A stretch of 64,000 bases of DNA from Candidatus Planktophila lacus (GTDB taxonomy: Bacteria > Pseudomonadota > Gammaproteobacteria > Steroidobacterales > Steroidobacteraceae): NCBI GenBank assembly GCA_943331345.2, contig CALQLF020000002.1, forward strand, positions 24,464 to 88,463, read 5' to 3'. The notes beneath the pieces are model-generated. The model saw only the letters and a program-made list of their open reading frames with translations, was not told the origin of the DNA and ran no database searches. This document shows positions 24,290 through 33,014 of this stretch, one piece after another. The translations under genes were made by a program, and so were the position numbers. Position 1 is the stretch's first letter. Each line of letters starts with the position of its first letter.

Positions 24290-24912
24290 GCCAACTCCAG
24301 GGTGCGCACACCCGGCGCTGGAATGGGTTGGTGGGTGGTAGCCAGCACCACGCCACCCCCCGCTGCGTGTTCGGCCAGCAAACCCGCGAAAAGTTCCACA
24401 CCCGCCACATCGAGGTTGGTGAACGGCTCATCCAGCAACCACAAAGGCGCCCCGCTCAGCAGGACACGAACCATCGCCGCCCGGCGCTTTTGGCCGGCGG
24501 ACAACATGCGGGTCGGGCGGTCGGCATGGTCGGCAATGCCCAAGCGGGCAAAAGCGGCATCCAGTTCGGCGTCGGCCACTGAGCGCCGCAGGCCAACCAA
24601 ATACCGAATGTTCTCGCGGGCGGTCAAGTCCGCCTTCAGTGCCGGTTCGTGCCCGAGGCAGGCCATTTGCGCCCCGAATTCATCGCCCAGACCACGCGTT
24701 TCCTGCCCATTCCAGAGCACTTGGCCATCTTCAGGCCAGAGAAAACCGGCGACCACGCGCAGCAGGCTGGTCTTGCCAGCGCCGTTAGGCCCACGCACAT
24801 GCCAAAAGGTCCCCAGCGGGGCGTCCAAATGGACCCCGCGGAGCACGTGGCGTTCACCGCGCCACAAATGGACGCCTTGGACTTGCAGACCCGTTTGGGT
24901 GGGTGCGGTCAC
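24286..24912 (-). CDS. ccmA: Heme exporter ATPase CcmA
   Basis: A 208-residue ABC ATPase: Walker A GPNGAGKTSLL (41-51), signature LSAGQKRRAAMVR, Walker B LWLLDEPFTNLD, switch His in ATTHQP. These are characteristic CcmA spellings. The frame is open to an ATG at 25032, but the extra 40 residues are Arg/Ala-rich without a domain. A GTG at 24912 (protein start VTAPTQTGLQVQGV) gives the usual family length and leaves 180 bases for divergent promoters with the FadR-type gene. The exact start is uncertain. First gene of ccmABCDEFGHI. Confidence 0.92.
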   Translation of the reverse strand: MTAPTQTGLQVQGVHLWRGERHVLRGVHLDAPLGTFWHVRGPNGAGKTSLLRVVAGFLWPEDGQVLWNGQETRGLGDEFGAQMACLGHEPALKADLTARENIRYLVGLRRSVADAELDAAFARLGIADHADRPTRMLSAGQKRRAAMVRVLLSGAPLWLLDEPFTNLDVAGVELFAGLLAEHAAGGGVVLATTHQPIPAPGVRTLELA

Positions 24913-25092
24913 TGGGGGCCGAAAGGTTGCCGAAACAGCCTTGGATGATACATCGCGGGCGCCACGGAAACCTGCCCGCGAGCGCCGCAATGCCGCTGCC
25001 CACCAACCAGCAAACTGCACATCCCCTTGCATAGTTCAGACGGATTGTCGGACGATAGCGCCTTGGCTATCCTTTCGTCCCGTGAGTCGCCC

Positions 25093-25830
25093 ATGTTCCC
25101 ACCGCTTCGCGTTGAACCCACCTACCGTAAATTGTCCCTGGCTATCGAGACGCGAATCCTCGAGCGCACGCTCCGCGACGGTGAACCCCTCCCGACCGAA
25201 GCGGAGTTGTCGACGCAGTTCGGTGTTCACCGCTCGACGGTACGCGAAGCCCTCCGCGAACTGGAGAGTGTGGGTTTGGTGACGCGGCGCCGTGGCACCA
25301 AGCGGCTCGTGGTGACCCGCCCGGGAGCGGCGCGTATTGCGGACACCGTGGGGCGCGCTTTGTCGCTGGAAGACGTGACCGTGCTTGAGGTCTGGGAATC
25401 CCTGCACTTGGTCGCCCCGGCAGCGGCTGCCAACGGCGCCCGCCGCCGTACGGCTGCCGACCTCGCTGCCATCGAGGCCGCCTACCAACGCTTCACCGAG
25501 GATAGCGCAGACACCACCCGCGCCTTGGTCCACATGCTGGCGTTTTTCCGCGCAGTGACGCGCACCAGCGGCAACCGCGTGCTGATGCTGACACTAGAGC
25601 CCTTGCTGAAGTTGATGGAGCCAACACTGGCCCAGATGGTGGCGGGCGTCCCCCAAGCGCGCACGCGCATCACCACGGCACAGCGACGCATTCTCGAAGC
25701 CTTGACCGCCCGGGATAGCGAGGCGGCGCGTACTTGGATGTCCCGCTATCTGCGCGACTTCCGGCGCGGTTACGAACTGGCCAACATCTCGCTGGACCAA
25801 CGAGTAGCTTGGCGGAGCTCCACCCGCTAG
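25093..25830 (+). CDS. GntR/FadR-family transcriptional regulator
   Basis: A 245-residue regulator. Residues 8-75 are a GntR winged helix: TEAELSTQFGVHRSTVREALRELESVGLV in pieces, then wing RRRGTKRLVV. Residues about 90-230 are an all-helical FCD-type ligand domain (EDVTVLEVWESLHLVAPAAA, then ARTWMSRYLRDF). FCD regulators usually sense carboxylic acids such as uronates, lactate or amino-acid degradation products. It is divergent from ccmA and its target is not obvious. The ATG at 25093 gives the canonical N-terminus. Confidence 0.85.
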   Translation: MFPPLRVEPTYRKLSLAIETRILERTLRDGEPLPTEAELSTQFGVHRSTVREALRELESVGLVTRRRGTKRLVVTRPGAARIADTVGRALSLEDVTVLEVWESLHLVAPAAAANGARRRTAADLAAIEAAYQRFTEDSADTTRALVHMLAFFRAVTRTSGNRVLMLTLEPLLKLMEPTLAQMVAGVPQARTRITTAQRRILEALTARDSEAARTWMSRYLRDFRRGYELANISLDQRVAWRSSTR

Positions 25831-25881
25831 GCCTCATCTTGGCCGGTATTGCAGCGGGACTGTTAGCATAGGCGCCCTACC

Positions 25882-25966
25882 GCCCGGGTGGCGAAACCGG
25901 TAGACGCAGCGGACTTAAAATCCGCCGAGGAAACTCTTGCGGGTTCGAGTCCCGCCCCGGGCACCA
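25882..25966 (+). tRNA. tRNA-Leu (anticodon TAA)
   Basis: An 85-base tRNA with 7-base acceptor pairing GCCCGGG/CCCGGGC, anticodon stem CGGA/TCCG and loop CTTAAAA giving anticodon TAA, a long variable arm (class II) and T-arm GCGGG-TTCGAGT-CCCGC, with CCA encoded. It decodes UUA/UUG leucine codons. Its 3' end serves as the left boundary of the putative genomic island. Confidence 0.97.
25944..25966 (+). repeat. attL-like 3' end of tRNA-Leu
   Basis: The last 23 bases of the tRNA (TTCGAGTCC, three bases, CCCGGGCACCA) recur with 3 mismatches at 47637-47659. Direct copies of a tRNA 3' end are the usual footprint of tyrosine-integrase elements. Confidence 0.6.
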
Positions 25967-25989
25967 AAATCCTTATTTTTCAAGGATTT
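25967..25989 (+). terminator. Hairpin directly after tRNA-Leu
   Basis: AAATCCTT and AAGGATTT form an 8-base stem with a 7-base T-rich loop, immediately after the CCA. There is no downstream T-run, so it may be a weak terminator or processing signal for the tRNA. Confidence 0.45.
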
Positions 25990-26164
25990 AGGTAGGAATT
26001 CGAAGGTGATTTCTAAGTCCCTTCGAGACGTGAAAGCCGAATCGTTCTGATCGGTTCTCGCGGCGCATGCTAGCGGATTGGACGCGCGACAGGGAACAAC
26101 GTTCCGTCTTCTCGCCTGCGCTACCTGCGCTTTCACTCCGTCGTCGATGGCCCTACACACCGCC

Positions 26165-26503
26165 CTAACGATCGACGCCTACGCTCTGTTGGTCCTCGCA
26201 GATCAGCGTCGCATCCGTGACTACGGACAGTTGCCGCAACTTGCGAAGGATGAGATCGGCCGAGTTCGCGGCGAGACGCTCAAGGACCGCGAGGATCACG
26301 AGATCGTCAGAAGACTCCCGTTCACAGCTGACACGCATCGGAGCGACGTTGGACAACGCAAGAATCGCCGCCACGCGCGTCAACGCACCCGGATCGGCAT
26401 CCACCCTGACCTCGAAGATCGCACGTACGACCGGTTGCGGAGAGACCATCGATTTGACATCGCCCGGGTAAACATCCTGCAGCGGCCGCCGATCATTTGG
26501 CAT
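26165..26503 (-). CDS. Small ACT-domain protein
   Basis: A 112-residue protein. Residues about 27-105 read as one ACT domain: IFEVRVDADPGALTRVAAILA, then VAPMRVSCERESSDDLVILAVLE and LRKLRQLSVVTDATLI, like the regulatory part of acetolactate synthase small subunits or glycine-cleavage regulators. ACT domains bind amino acids. No partner enzyme is beside it, so whether it regulates an enzyme or acts alone is open. An internal ATG at 26449 would also give a complete ACT domain. First gene inside the island, facing the tRNA. Confidence 0.55.
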   Translation of the reverse strand: MPNDRRPLQDVYPGDVKSMVSPQPVVRAIFEVRVDADPGALTRVAAILALSNVAPMRVSCERESSDDLVILAVLERLAANSADLILRKLRQLSVVTDATLICEDQQSVGVDR

Positions 26504-26624
26504 GCGGCGGCCTAAAGGCTGGCAGGATGGCGTGGACCGCGCGTCGCCGCGCTGGTCACGCTACCGCGCGTGCAGCAATTGATGTCCGAATGCCACCTCT
26601 CGACCATCGAGCACTGGTGCTCGG

Positions 26625-26900
26625 TCATGTCTCGATGGCAGGTTTCCCCGCACCCATCTGATAGACAGTGAGTATCTCGTGGGTGACCGTGTCCCGCACT
26701 ATATTGAACCATTGGCCACATCCGTAGCTGTGACACCAGCGTTCAAACTGAACACCTTTGGGATTCTCACGCTGGAACAAGTATTGCGCCCAGGTCGCAT
26801 CGTCGACATCCGGCGTGGGCCGCACGACGTGCGACTCTCCGCCAAAAGCGTACTCCGGCTCATCCCTGGGCCCGCACCAAGGGCACGAGATTCTCAGCAT
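26625..26900 (-). CDS. soxD: Sarcosine oxidase delta subunit
   Basis: A 91-residue zinc protein of the heterotetrameric sarcosine oxidase: Cys6/Cys9 in ISCPWCGPRDE and Cys56/Cys61 in RWCHSYGCGQWFN provide the zinc ligands, and GGESHVVRP and FNIVRDTVTHEIL are family-typical. The delta subunit is normally encoded between soxB and soxA; here it is about 14 kb from them on the opposite strand. A good Shine-Dalgarno (TTGGAG) precedes the ATG. It is divergent from the TetR gene, so it may be under that regulator's control. Confidence 0.93.
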   Translation of the reverse strand: MLRISCPWCGPRDEPEYAFGGESHVVRPTPDVDDATWAQYLFQRENPKGVQFERWCHSYGCGQWFNIVRDTVTHEILTVYQMGAGKPAIET

Positions 26901-26987
26901 GTCGGCTCCAACAGGGACATGGCGTCCCTCCAGATGAGGACGCGGTGCGGATCGGCTCCCTCAATGGCACTGGGCTGGAGCGAGCGA

Positions 26988-27017
26988 ATTGACTAACCTC
27001 CGGGTTTAAGCGTCAAT
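26988..27017. promoter_or_regulatory. Nested inverted repeats before the TetR-type gene
   Basis: Outer arms ATTGAC (26988-26993) and GTCAAT (27012-27017) enclose AACC-tccg-GGTT. It lies in the soxD/TetR divergent region, 7 bases from the TetR start. The inner and outer arms are not perfectly concentric, so this is a candidate TetR operator of modest strength. Confidence 0.35.
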
Positions 27018-27023
27018 GTCTCC

Positions 27024-27641
27024 ATGGCTAACGCAAGCAAGAAGACGCCAACCCGCACAGCTGCCGCCGCCCAGCCGGGTCGGCGCTCCCGCAAGGAGCC
27101 CCTGGGCCGCGAGGCCTGGCTGCGTGCTGCCCGCGAAGCGCTGATCCATGAGGGCATCGGCAGTGTCGAAGTCGGACGGCTGGCGCGCAAGCTCAAGGTC
27201 ACGCGGGGTGGGTTTTACTGGTTTTTCAACAGTCGCAAGCAGCTTCTGAACGAACTGCTGGCGGACTGGGAGCGCACGAACAACGCCGCCTTCAAGGCCG
27301 TGCTCAAGCATGCTGGCCGCAATGGCATGACCGAGTTCATGGCCATCGTGGATATCTGGATCAACGAGTCGCAATACAACCCTGCTTGGGATGCAGCGGT
27401 CAGGGATTGGGCGCGGCTGTCTGCGTCGGTGGCCAACACCGTTCGTCGGGTCGACGACGAGCGGATCGCTGTCCTGGCACAGGTATTCAAGGATATGGGC
27501 TATCCGGACGACGAGTCCTTCGTGCGCGCTCGAGTCACCTACTTCCACCAGGTTGGGTACTACGCGCTCGGCGTACGCGAGACCCGCGAGGAGCGCTTGA
27601 AGCTGCTGCCTCTCTATACGCGGACCCTGACTGGCCGCTAA
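27024..27641 (+). CDS. TetR-family transcriptional regulator
   Basis: A 205-residue regulator. After a basic leader (SKKTPTRTAAAAQPGRRSRK) the HTH is VGRLARKLKVTRGGFYWFFNSRKQLLNELL (in pieces, about residues 52-82), the standard TetR N-terminal domain. The helical C-terminal ligand domain holds WARLSASVANTVRRVDD and VRARVTYFHQVGYYALG. It is divergent from soxD and convergent with the NSS transporter, the obvious candidate targets. The inducer is unknown. Confidence 0.88.
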   Translation: MANASKKTPTRTAAAAQPGRRSRKEPLGREAWLRAAREALIHEGIGSVEVGRLARKLKVTRGGFYWFFNSRKQLLNELLADWERTNNAAFKAVLKHAGRNGMTEFMAIVDIWINESQYNPAWDAAVRDWARLSASVANTVRRVDDERIAVLAQVFKDMGYPDDESFVRARVTYFHQVGYYALGVRETREERLKLLPLYTRTLTGR

Positions 27642-27663
27642 TCAGCCGTCGTGCACTGAGTCT

Positions 27664-29028
27664 TCAGAGCAGTGACGCGACCATGACGAATATCAGAGCC
27701 AGCGGACAGACGAGCCGCAGCACCCAGGTGAGCGTGCGTCTGGTGACAGCACTCGCCTGCGCGAACCCCTCATCGAGCAGTGCGGCCGGCAGACGCCAGC
27801 CGACGAACACGGCAGTTGCGAACGCGGAGATGGGCAGCAGGATGTTCGACGTCACGTAGTCGATCACATCGAAGAAGGTCCGATCCGCGAACGACGGTAT
27901 TGCACCCAGCGGGTGCCAATCCGCCGCCACGTTGAATGACAGCAGCGAACCCAGGCCAACGAGAGCGGTCGCCCCGATCGTCACGGCCACGGCTGCGGGC
28001 CGGCGTAACCCGAACTTCTGCTCGACGAATGCGACGACGGGTTCGATGCCGGCCAGCGATGGAGTCAGCGCCGCGACCACAAGCAGGACGAAGAACAACG
28101 TGCCGAACAGTTGACCACCGGGCATCTGCGCGAAAGCCGCCGGCAGCACCAGGAACACGAGATCCGGCCCCTGGGCCGGATCGAGCCCGAACTTGAATAC
28201 GAGTGGGAACACAACGACGCTCGCGAGCACCGAAACGATGAGGATCGACATCGCAATCAGCGTCGCCGAACGCAACAGCGAACTGTCCGCCGGCGCGTAC
28301 GCGCCGTAGGCAATCATCATCGCCATCCCGACGCCCGTGGCGTAGAACGCCTGCCCGACGGCGAGCAGCATGACTTCGCCATCGAGTCGACTGAAGTCGG
28401 GCGCAAACGCGAAGCTCAAGCCACGTTGCACGTCCCCAGTCGCCAGCGCGTACACAACGAGGATGCCGAGCAGTCCGAAGAGCAGAGGTGCCCGCCACCG
28501 ATTCACGATCTCGAGTCCCCTTGCCACGCCGCGCCCCGAAATGAAGCCGAGCAGTAGCAGGAACGCCGCGTACCACGCGGCCATCTGCCATGGGTCGGCA
28601 AGGAAGGCCTGCCAGTCCGACTTCAGCATGGCGGGCGTCGCCCCGGAGAGCTGACCGCTTGCGCAACGCCACGCGTACGCCAACACCCAGCCGGCAATCA
28701 GGGTGTAGTAGGAGATGATCAGGAAGGTCGAGACCGTCCCGAGGATGCCGATCAGGTTCCAACTGCGTGAGCCGCCGACCTCCGCGGCGACGGCCCCCGC
28801 CGCCTGCGCCGGGTAGGTGCGCGAGCGTCGGCCGATGAAGAACTCGGCTGCAAGCAGTGGGATCGCGATCGCAACGCAGGCGACGACGAACACCACGATG
28901 AATGCGCTGCCACCCTGCGTGCCGACGAGGTACGGGAATCGCCAGATGCTCCCCAGCCCCACCGCCGCACCGATCGTGGCGAGGTAGAACGCGAAGCCCG
29001 ACGACCATCGGGACGAGGCACCCGTCAC
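27664..29028 (-). CDS. Sodium:neurotransmitter symporter (NSS/SNF) family transporter
   Basis: A 454-residue protein with 11-12 hydrophobic segments. The first helix carries the NSS sodium/substrate signature AAVGLGSIWRFPYLVG, and later QAFYATGVGMAMMIAYGAY matches unwound helix 6. NSS proteins take up amino acids and amino-acid derivatives with sodium (LeuT, MhsT types). I place the start at the GTG at 29028, which has GAGGGG 8 bases upstream; a GTG 9 bases earlier is too close to that site. In this island a natural substrate would be sarcosine or another product of the peptidases, which is inference. Confidence 0.9.
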   Translation of the reverse strand: MTGASSRWSSGFAFYLATIGAAVGLGSIWRFPYLVGTQGGSAFIVVFVVACVAIAIPLLAAEFFIGRRSRTYPAQAAGAVAAEVGGSRSWNLIGILGTVSTFLIISYYTLIAGWVLAYAWRCASGQLSGATPAMLKSDWQAFLADPWQMAAWYAAFLLLLGFISGRGVARGLEIVNRWRAPLLFGLLGILVVYALATGDVQRGLSFAFAPDFSRLDGEVMLLAVGQAFYATGVGMAMMIAYGAYAPADSSLLRSATLIAMSILIVSVLASVVVFPLVFKFGLDPAQGPDLVFLVLPAAFAQMPGGQLFGTLFFVLLVVAALTPSLAGIEPVVAFVEQKFGLRRPAAVAVTIGATALVGLGSLLSFNVAADWHPLGAIPSFADRTFFDVIDYVTSNILLPISAFATAVFVGWRLPAALLDEGFAQASAVTRRTLTWVLRLVCPLALIFVMVASLL

Positions 29029-29077
29029 TGGCCGCACCCCTCGCCCCGACGACCGGGCGGCACGCGGCAGCGCCTGA

Positions 29078-30853
29078 TCATGGCGCGGTAGGCTCCAGTG
29101 CGAACCGGCGGCCGATGTGTTGCTGCAGCACTGTCAATGGCATCCCCCCCGTTGACAGCAGCTCAGAATGGAACGCGCGAATGTCGAATGCAGACCCCTG
29201 CTTCGACTCCACGGCGCGGCGAAGCGCGGAGAGCGCCTGGTCGCCGACCTTGTAGCCGAGTGCCTGCCCCGGAATCGCGGTCGAATAGCGCAGCGTCTCG
29301 GAATCGATCTCGGTCTTCGACTGGTAGGTGTTGTCGAACATGTACTGCCGCGCGCGCTCGAGCGACCACCCGAAGTAATTCATGCCCGAGTCGACGACAA
29401 GACGGGACGTGAGAAATGCCTGGAGCATGAGGCGGCCGAGGCGATCGTACGGGTCATCGAGCAGACCCATTTCATCGGCCAGGCCCGCGGCATACTCCGC
29501 CCAGCCTTCGTGGTACGCGTTGAACCAAAACCCACGCGGCAGCCGGCGGAATGCCGGCAACGACTCATTCTCGAGTTGCAGCGCAATCTCGAAGTGATGT
29601 CCGGGCACGAGCTCGTGATAGATGATGGGCACCGCGAAAACGAGCGAGCGATCCTCGAGGCGCGAGCCATTGAAGCGATACTCACCCGTGGGATAGCCCG
29701 GCGTAGGCTCCTGGTAGTAACCGAAGGTCATGCCCGCCTCGGCGGCCTCATCTAGCCTGCGCACGCCATAGGGCGAGCGCGGCACCGTGGAGAAGTACTC
29801 GGGGATCTTCGGCGCGATGCGCCCCAGGGCTTTGCGATAGCGCGCTGCCACGTCGTCCGGTGTTCGCGCGATGAATCGCGCATCACTGCGCAACAAGTCG
29901 CGGATGCCTGAGCGGCCGCCCGGAATTTCGAGCTGCACGGCGATCGCGTCGAGCTGCCCGTTGACCTGCGTCATACGTTGCTCACCGAGTGCCATGACCT
30001 GCTCGGGGGTCATCTCCAGCGACGTATGAAACCGCACGAGATCGCGATAGGCATCGCTTCCACCCGGATACTGGCCGAGTCCCACCTGTTGGGGCCCTTC
30101 GCGTTCGGCCCGCGCGAGCGCGCGCACAACTTCAGCGCGTGCCGCCTCGATACGTCCGTCGACCCGCCGGCGCACCGCGGAGAGGAAGGGATCGCGCACC
30201 TTTGGATCGAGCTCACCGGTACGCGAACCGGTCTGCGCCACGATCTGCGCGAACACCGGACGCAGCGCCTCGAAGTACTGCCTCGCCGGGCCGGCTGCCG
30301 GAGCCGGAAGTGCGATGCCCTTAGCCGCCTGCATCCTGAGCTTCCGGTGCGTCGCATCGAGCCGCCCGGCGATGCTGTCGAGTAGTGTGAGGTACGCAGC
30401 GCGGTCGGAGACGGTCGCCAACGGGTTGGCGCGCAGCGCCTGGCCCGCGACCGTGAGGTCGAAGGTCGTGTACGTCGTCACCGAGAACTCGTACCACCAG
30501 TCGCGCTCCGCACGGGCCTGAAAGTCAAGTGACCACGCCAGGATGTCGGCGGAGAGTCGATCGGCTTCCGCCAGGCCTTCGCGGCGCAGTGAACCCAGCT
30601 CGGCGAGAAACCGCCTCGCGACCTTCGCGTTGCGACGCGCTTCAGCAAACGTTCCATGCGGAATCCGCTGCACGACCCGACCCTGCTGCAGTTGCGCGGA
30701 CGGATCCCTCGCCTCCAACTCCGCCCAGTACGCGGCGACGATTCGGGCGAGCGCAGGGTCGGCGACTCCAGGCGCTGCGGTCTCGCCAGCCTGAACGGTC
30801 GCTGCGAGGCACGCGAACATGGTGGCGACGAGTGCAGTGAGGATGCGGGGCAT
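29078..30853 (-). CDS. Secreted DUF885 family putative metallopeptidase
   Basis: A 591-residue protein with a signal peptide (cleavage after TVQA at about 22). It carries the family metal motif YHELVPGHHFEIAL (His413, Glu414, His419) and the downstream glutamate in GWAEYAAGLADEMG. DUF885 proteins resemble thermolysin-like/gluzincin carboxypeptidase folds and are widespread beside TonB receptors. It should act in the periplasm on peptides or peptide-like esters. AAAGGAG lies before the ATG. It is upstream of the NSS gene on the same strand with a 49-base gap, so the pair is probably co-transcribed. About 290 bases upstream of it (30854-31143) hold no gene I can see. Confidence 0.85.
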   Translation of the reverse strand: MPRILTALVATMFACLAATVQAGETAAPGVADPALARIVAAYWAELEARDPSAQLQQGRVVQRIPHGTFAEARRNAKVARRFLAELGSLRREGLAEADRLSADILAWSLDFQARAERDWWYEFSVTTYTTFDLTVAGQALRANPLATVSDRAAYLTLLDSIAGRLDATHRKLRMQAAKGIALPAPAAGPARQYFEALRPVFAQIVAQTGSRTGELDPKVRDPFLSAVRRRVDGRIEAARAEVVRALARAEREGPQQVGLGQYPGGSDAYRDLVRFHTSLEMTPEQVMALGEQRMTQVNGQLDAIAVQLEIPGGRSGIRDLLRSDARFIARTPDDVAARYRKALGRIAPKIPEYFSTVPRSPYGVRRLDEAAEAGMTFGYYQEPTPGYPTGEYRFNGSRLEDRSLVFAVPIIYHELVPGHHFEIALQLENESLPAFRRLPRGFWFNAYHEGWAEYAAGLADEMGLLDDPYDRLGRLMLQAFLTSRLVVDSGMNYFGWSLERARQYMFDNTYQSKTEIDSETLRYSTAIPGQALGYKVGDQALSALRRAVESKQGSAFDIRAFHSELLSTGGMPLTVLQQHIGRRFALEPTAP

Positions 30854-31143
30854 GGAAGGCTCCTTTGGGTAGTCTGGAGTATGACGCAGTCGTCGACCGG
30901 GTCCTCAGCCGGCGCGGGCTGGCAGGCTGGAAGAACCGCCGCTCATCGGCCGTTCAGCATGTACTCGCAGGGCGGCTGCCACCGTCCGGCGTGTCACGCC
31001 GGTACCAGAACGATCGTCCGTTCGGTCGCCACTGCGCGTCCACCCGCGGGTTGCGGACCTGTGCCGCGCCGAGCCGCGAACGATCCGCCCCCGCAATCGC
31101 GTCCAGCGATCGTCGAGGGAACTGCCAACGCCGACCGCTTCGC

Positions 31144-32967
31144 TCACTGCCACGGCCGAAGCGGCAGGGTCACGGAGCTGCCACCCTCGCCGGTCCGTAC
31201 GATGAAGCGTTCAGGTCCGCCGTTCGAGTAAACACTGAACCAGTCGCTGTCAGCGCCTGCGATCGCGATCCGGATCCGATGCCCGGGACGCAGCAGCGCA
31301 GCGGTGGGCATCAGCGCGAACTCCAAAGTCATTTCCTCGCCGGGACTGACGAGCTGCGCATCGTCGCGACGGAAACTGTGCGGAGCCGGCCCCTGATCGT
31401 ACGGCAGGCGCTCCGCTGCAGCGGGGCGGCGATGGATGGCACGGAACATGCCCTCCGTCAGGTAGGTGACGCGGCCGTCCGGCGCCACGTCCTCAAGATA
31501 GACGAAAACCGCCGGATCATCCGTGCGGCTCGACATGACTAGCTTGACGACCGGCGCGCCCACGAGCTCGGCGGCCTGCTGGATCGGCTCGGAGTCGTAG
31601 GTCAGCAGGCGAAGATCGATCTCGCGACGATCCGGATACTGCGGAGGCGTGCCGATCTGTGTCGACCAGCGCGTCTGCTTGCCCGTCCCCACCTTGGAAT
31701 CGACGTCGTAGTGATCCATGGCCGAAGCGGACGCACGATCCTGCAGCTGGCCACCACTCGTGAAGTGGAGCGTGCGCGATCGTGCATCCTGCACAGGCCA
31801 GACCGATGTGGATCGGAACACGCCCGCCCCCAGCACGTAGTAGTGGATCTGACGCGTGGGCGGCTTGCCGGCGAGCCTCTGGCGCACGAACTGGCTCTGC
31901 AGATCGAACTGCTCGCTGACAGTCGGCTTGGGATCGGTGACGGAGGGGAAGAACGGATCGGCGTTGCGGAAGTTGTTGTGGTCGTTGCCGGTAATCCAGA
32001 CGTCCATCGGGGCATCCGGCACGGATCGCCAGCGGGCGAGCGCTGCCTCGGCCGTGCCGCCGTCCATCCACGAGCCCCAGTACTGAACGGGCGTACGGGC
32101 GCGTCGCATCCCCTCCACCGCGGAAGCGGGCGACATCTCGAAGAACCCGTATCCGTTGTGGCCGTTGTCATCCCGGAACGAGACGTTCAGCAGGTCGTCA
32201 GGCAGCCATCGCATCTTGCCTTGCAGAGCAGTGCGCAACTCGACGAAGTCGCGGTCGGCATCGACCGGCTGCAGCACCGGGAACAGCGCCGCGCAGTCCT
32301 CCACCCGCACGATGCAGTCCCGTGTCGCCGTCTGCGGGGTGAAGCCACCCCGGCCGAGATCCATCGCGCGCGTGACCGCGCCCCACTCGGCCAGGAAACC
32401 GCGATTCATGACGCCGCCAGGTGCTATCAGGTGCGCGTAGACGTCAAAATCCACCTCGTGAATGACACCGCCGATGATCTCCTTGAGCGCACGCGACGTT
32501 GCGAAGTCCGCCGCGTCGGCGGCATACGATTGCCCCGCGACGAACACCCGCCCGTCGCTCCAGGGCTGCACGACGATATGCCGAACGATCTCGTCGATAT
32601 CAGCGATCTGGTCGGGGCTCAACTCCGTACGGCGCGTACCGAAGGATGCCGTGGAGCCGCGGGTATCGATGCCCACGACCACCACGCCATCCTGCAGCCA
32701 GCGCTGCGTTCGCGGCCACGCCCCGAGACCGGCGCGGCCATAGCGCGTTTGCATCAACACGGCCGGCGACCGAGTCGTCGGCGTTCCGTTCGGGAAGTAG
32801 ACGTTGACCGCGATCCGTACCCCATCGCGCATCGGCACGTAGTACGCCGCGTCGCTGGCACGCAGTTTGGGGCGTTCGGCGTCGCCATGCGCGAGGTCCG
32901 GCGAACCCGAGAGGACAGCCCCAAGCACGGCAGCTCCAAGGACGATGCAAGCGCGACTTAGTTTCAT
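31144..32967 (-). CDS. CocE/NonD family hydrolase (S15-like acyl peptidase)
   Basis: A 607-residue secreted hydrolase. After a signal peptide (VLGAAVLGAVLSGSPDLAHG) the alpha/beta-hydrolase nucleophile is Ser147 in FVAGQSYAADAA, the substrate-binding region has VPMRDGVRIAVNVYFP, and RGS near 103-105 lies in the oxyanion area. The C-terminal half is the jelly-roll domain of the X-Pro dipeptidyl-peptidase/CocE family (DDPAVFVYLEDVAPDGRVTYLTEG). Known members cleave X-Pro peptides, cocaine esters or glutaryl-cephalosporin. X-Pro activity would fit N-alkylated peptides, since Pro and sarcosine are both N-substituted, but that is inference. GGGAG Shine-Dalgarno. Confidence 0.87.
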   Translation of the reverse strand: MKLSRACIVLGAAVLGAVLSGSPDLAHGDAERPKLRASDAAYYVPMRDGVRIAVNVYFPNGTPTTRSPAVLMQTRYGRAGLGAWPRTQRWLQDGVVVVGIDTRGSTASFGTRRTELSPDQIADIDEIVRHIVVQPWSDGRVFVAGQSYAADAADFATSRALKEIIGGVIHEVDFDVYAHLIAPGGVMNRGFLAEWGAVTRAMDLGRGGFTPQTATRDCIVRVEDCAALFPVLQPVDADRDFVELRTALQGKMRWLPDDLLNVSFRDDNGHNGYGFFEMSPASAVEGMRRARTPVQYWGSWMDGGTAEAALARWRSVPDAPMDVWITGNDHNNFRNADPFFPSVTDPKPTVSEQFDLQSQFVRQRLAGKPPTRQIHYYVLGAGVFRSTSVWPVQDARSRTLHFTSGGQLQDRASASAMDHYDVDSKVGTGKQTRWSTQIGTPPQYPDRREIDLRLLTYDSEPIQQAAELVGAPVVKLVMSSRTDDPAVFVYLEDVAPDGRVTYLTEGMFRAIHRRPAAAERLPYDQGPAPHSFRRDDAQLVSPGEEMTLEFALMPTAALLRPGHRIRIAIAGADSDWFSVYSNGGPERFIVRTGEGGSSVTLPLRPWQ

Positions 32968-33014
32968 TCAATCTCCCGGCGCGCCATCGAGGCACGTGTG
33001 TGTGTTCGTCGGCG

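Noticed and set aside
24913..25032. 40-residue N-terminal extension of CcmA
   Set aside because: Arg/Ala-rich without a domain, makes the protein longer than the family, and would overlap the divergent regulator's promoter region; a GTG at 24912 fits better, though not proven.
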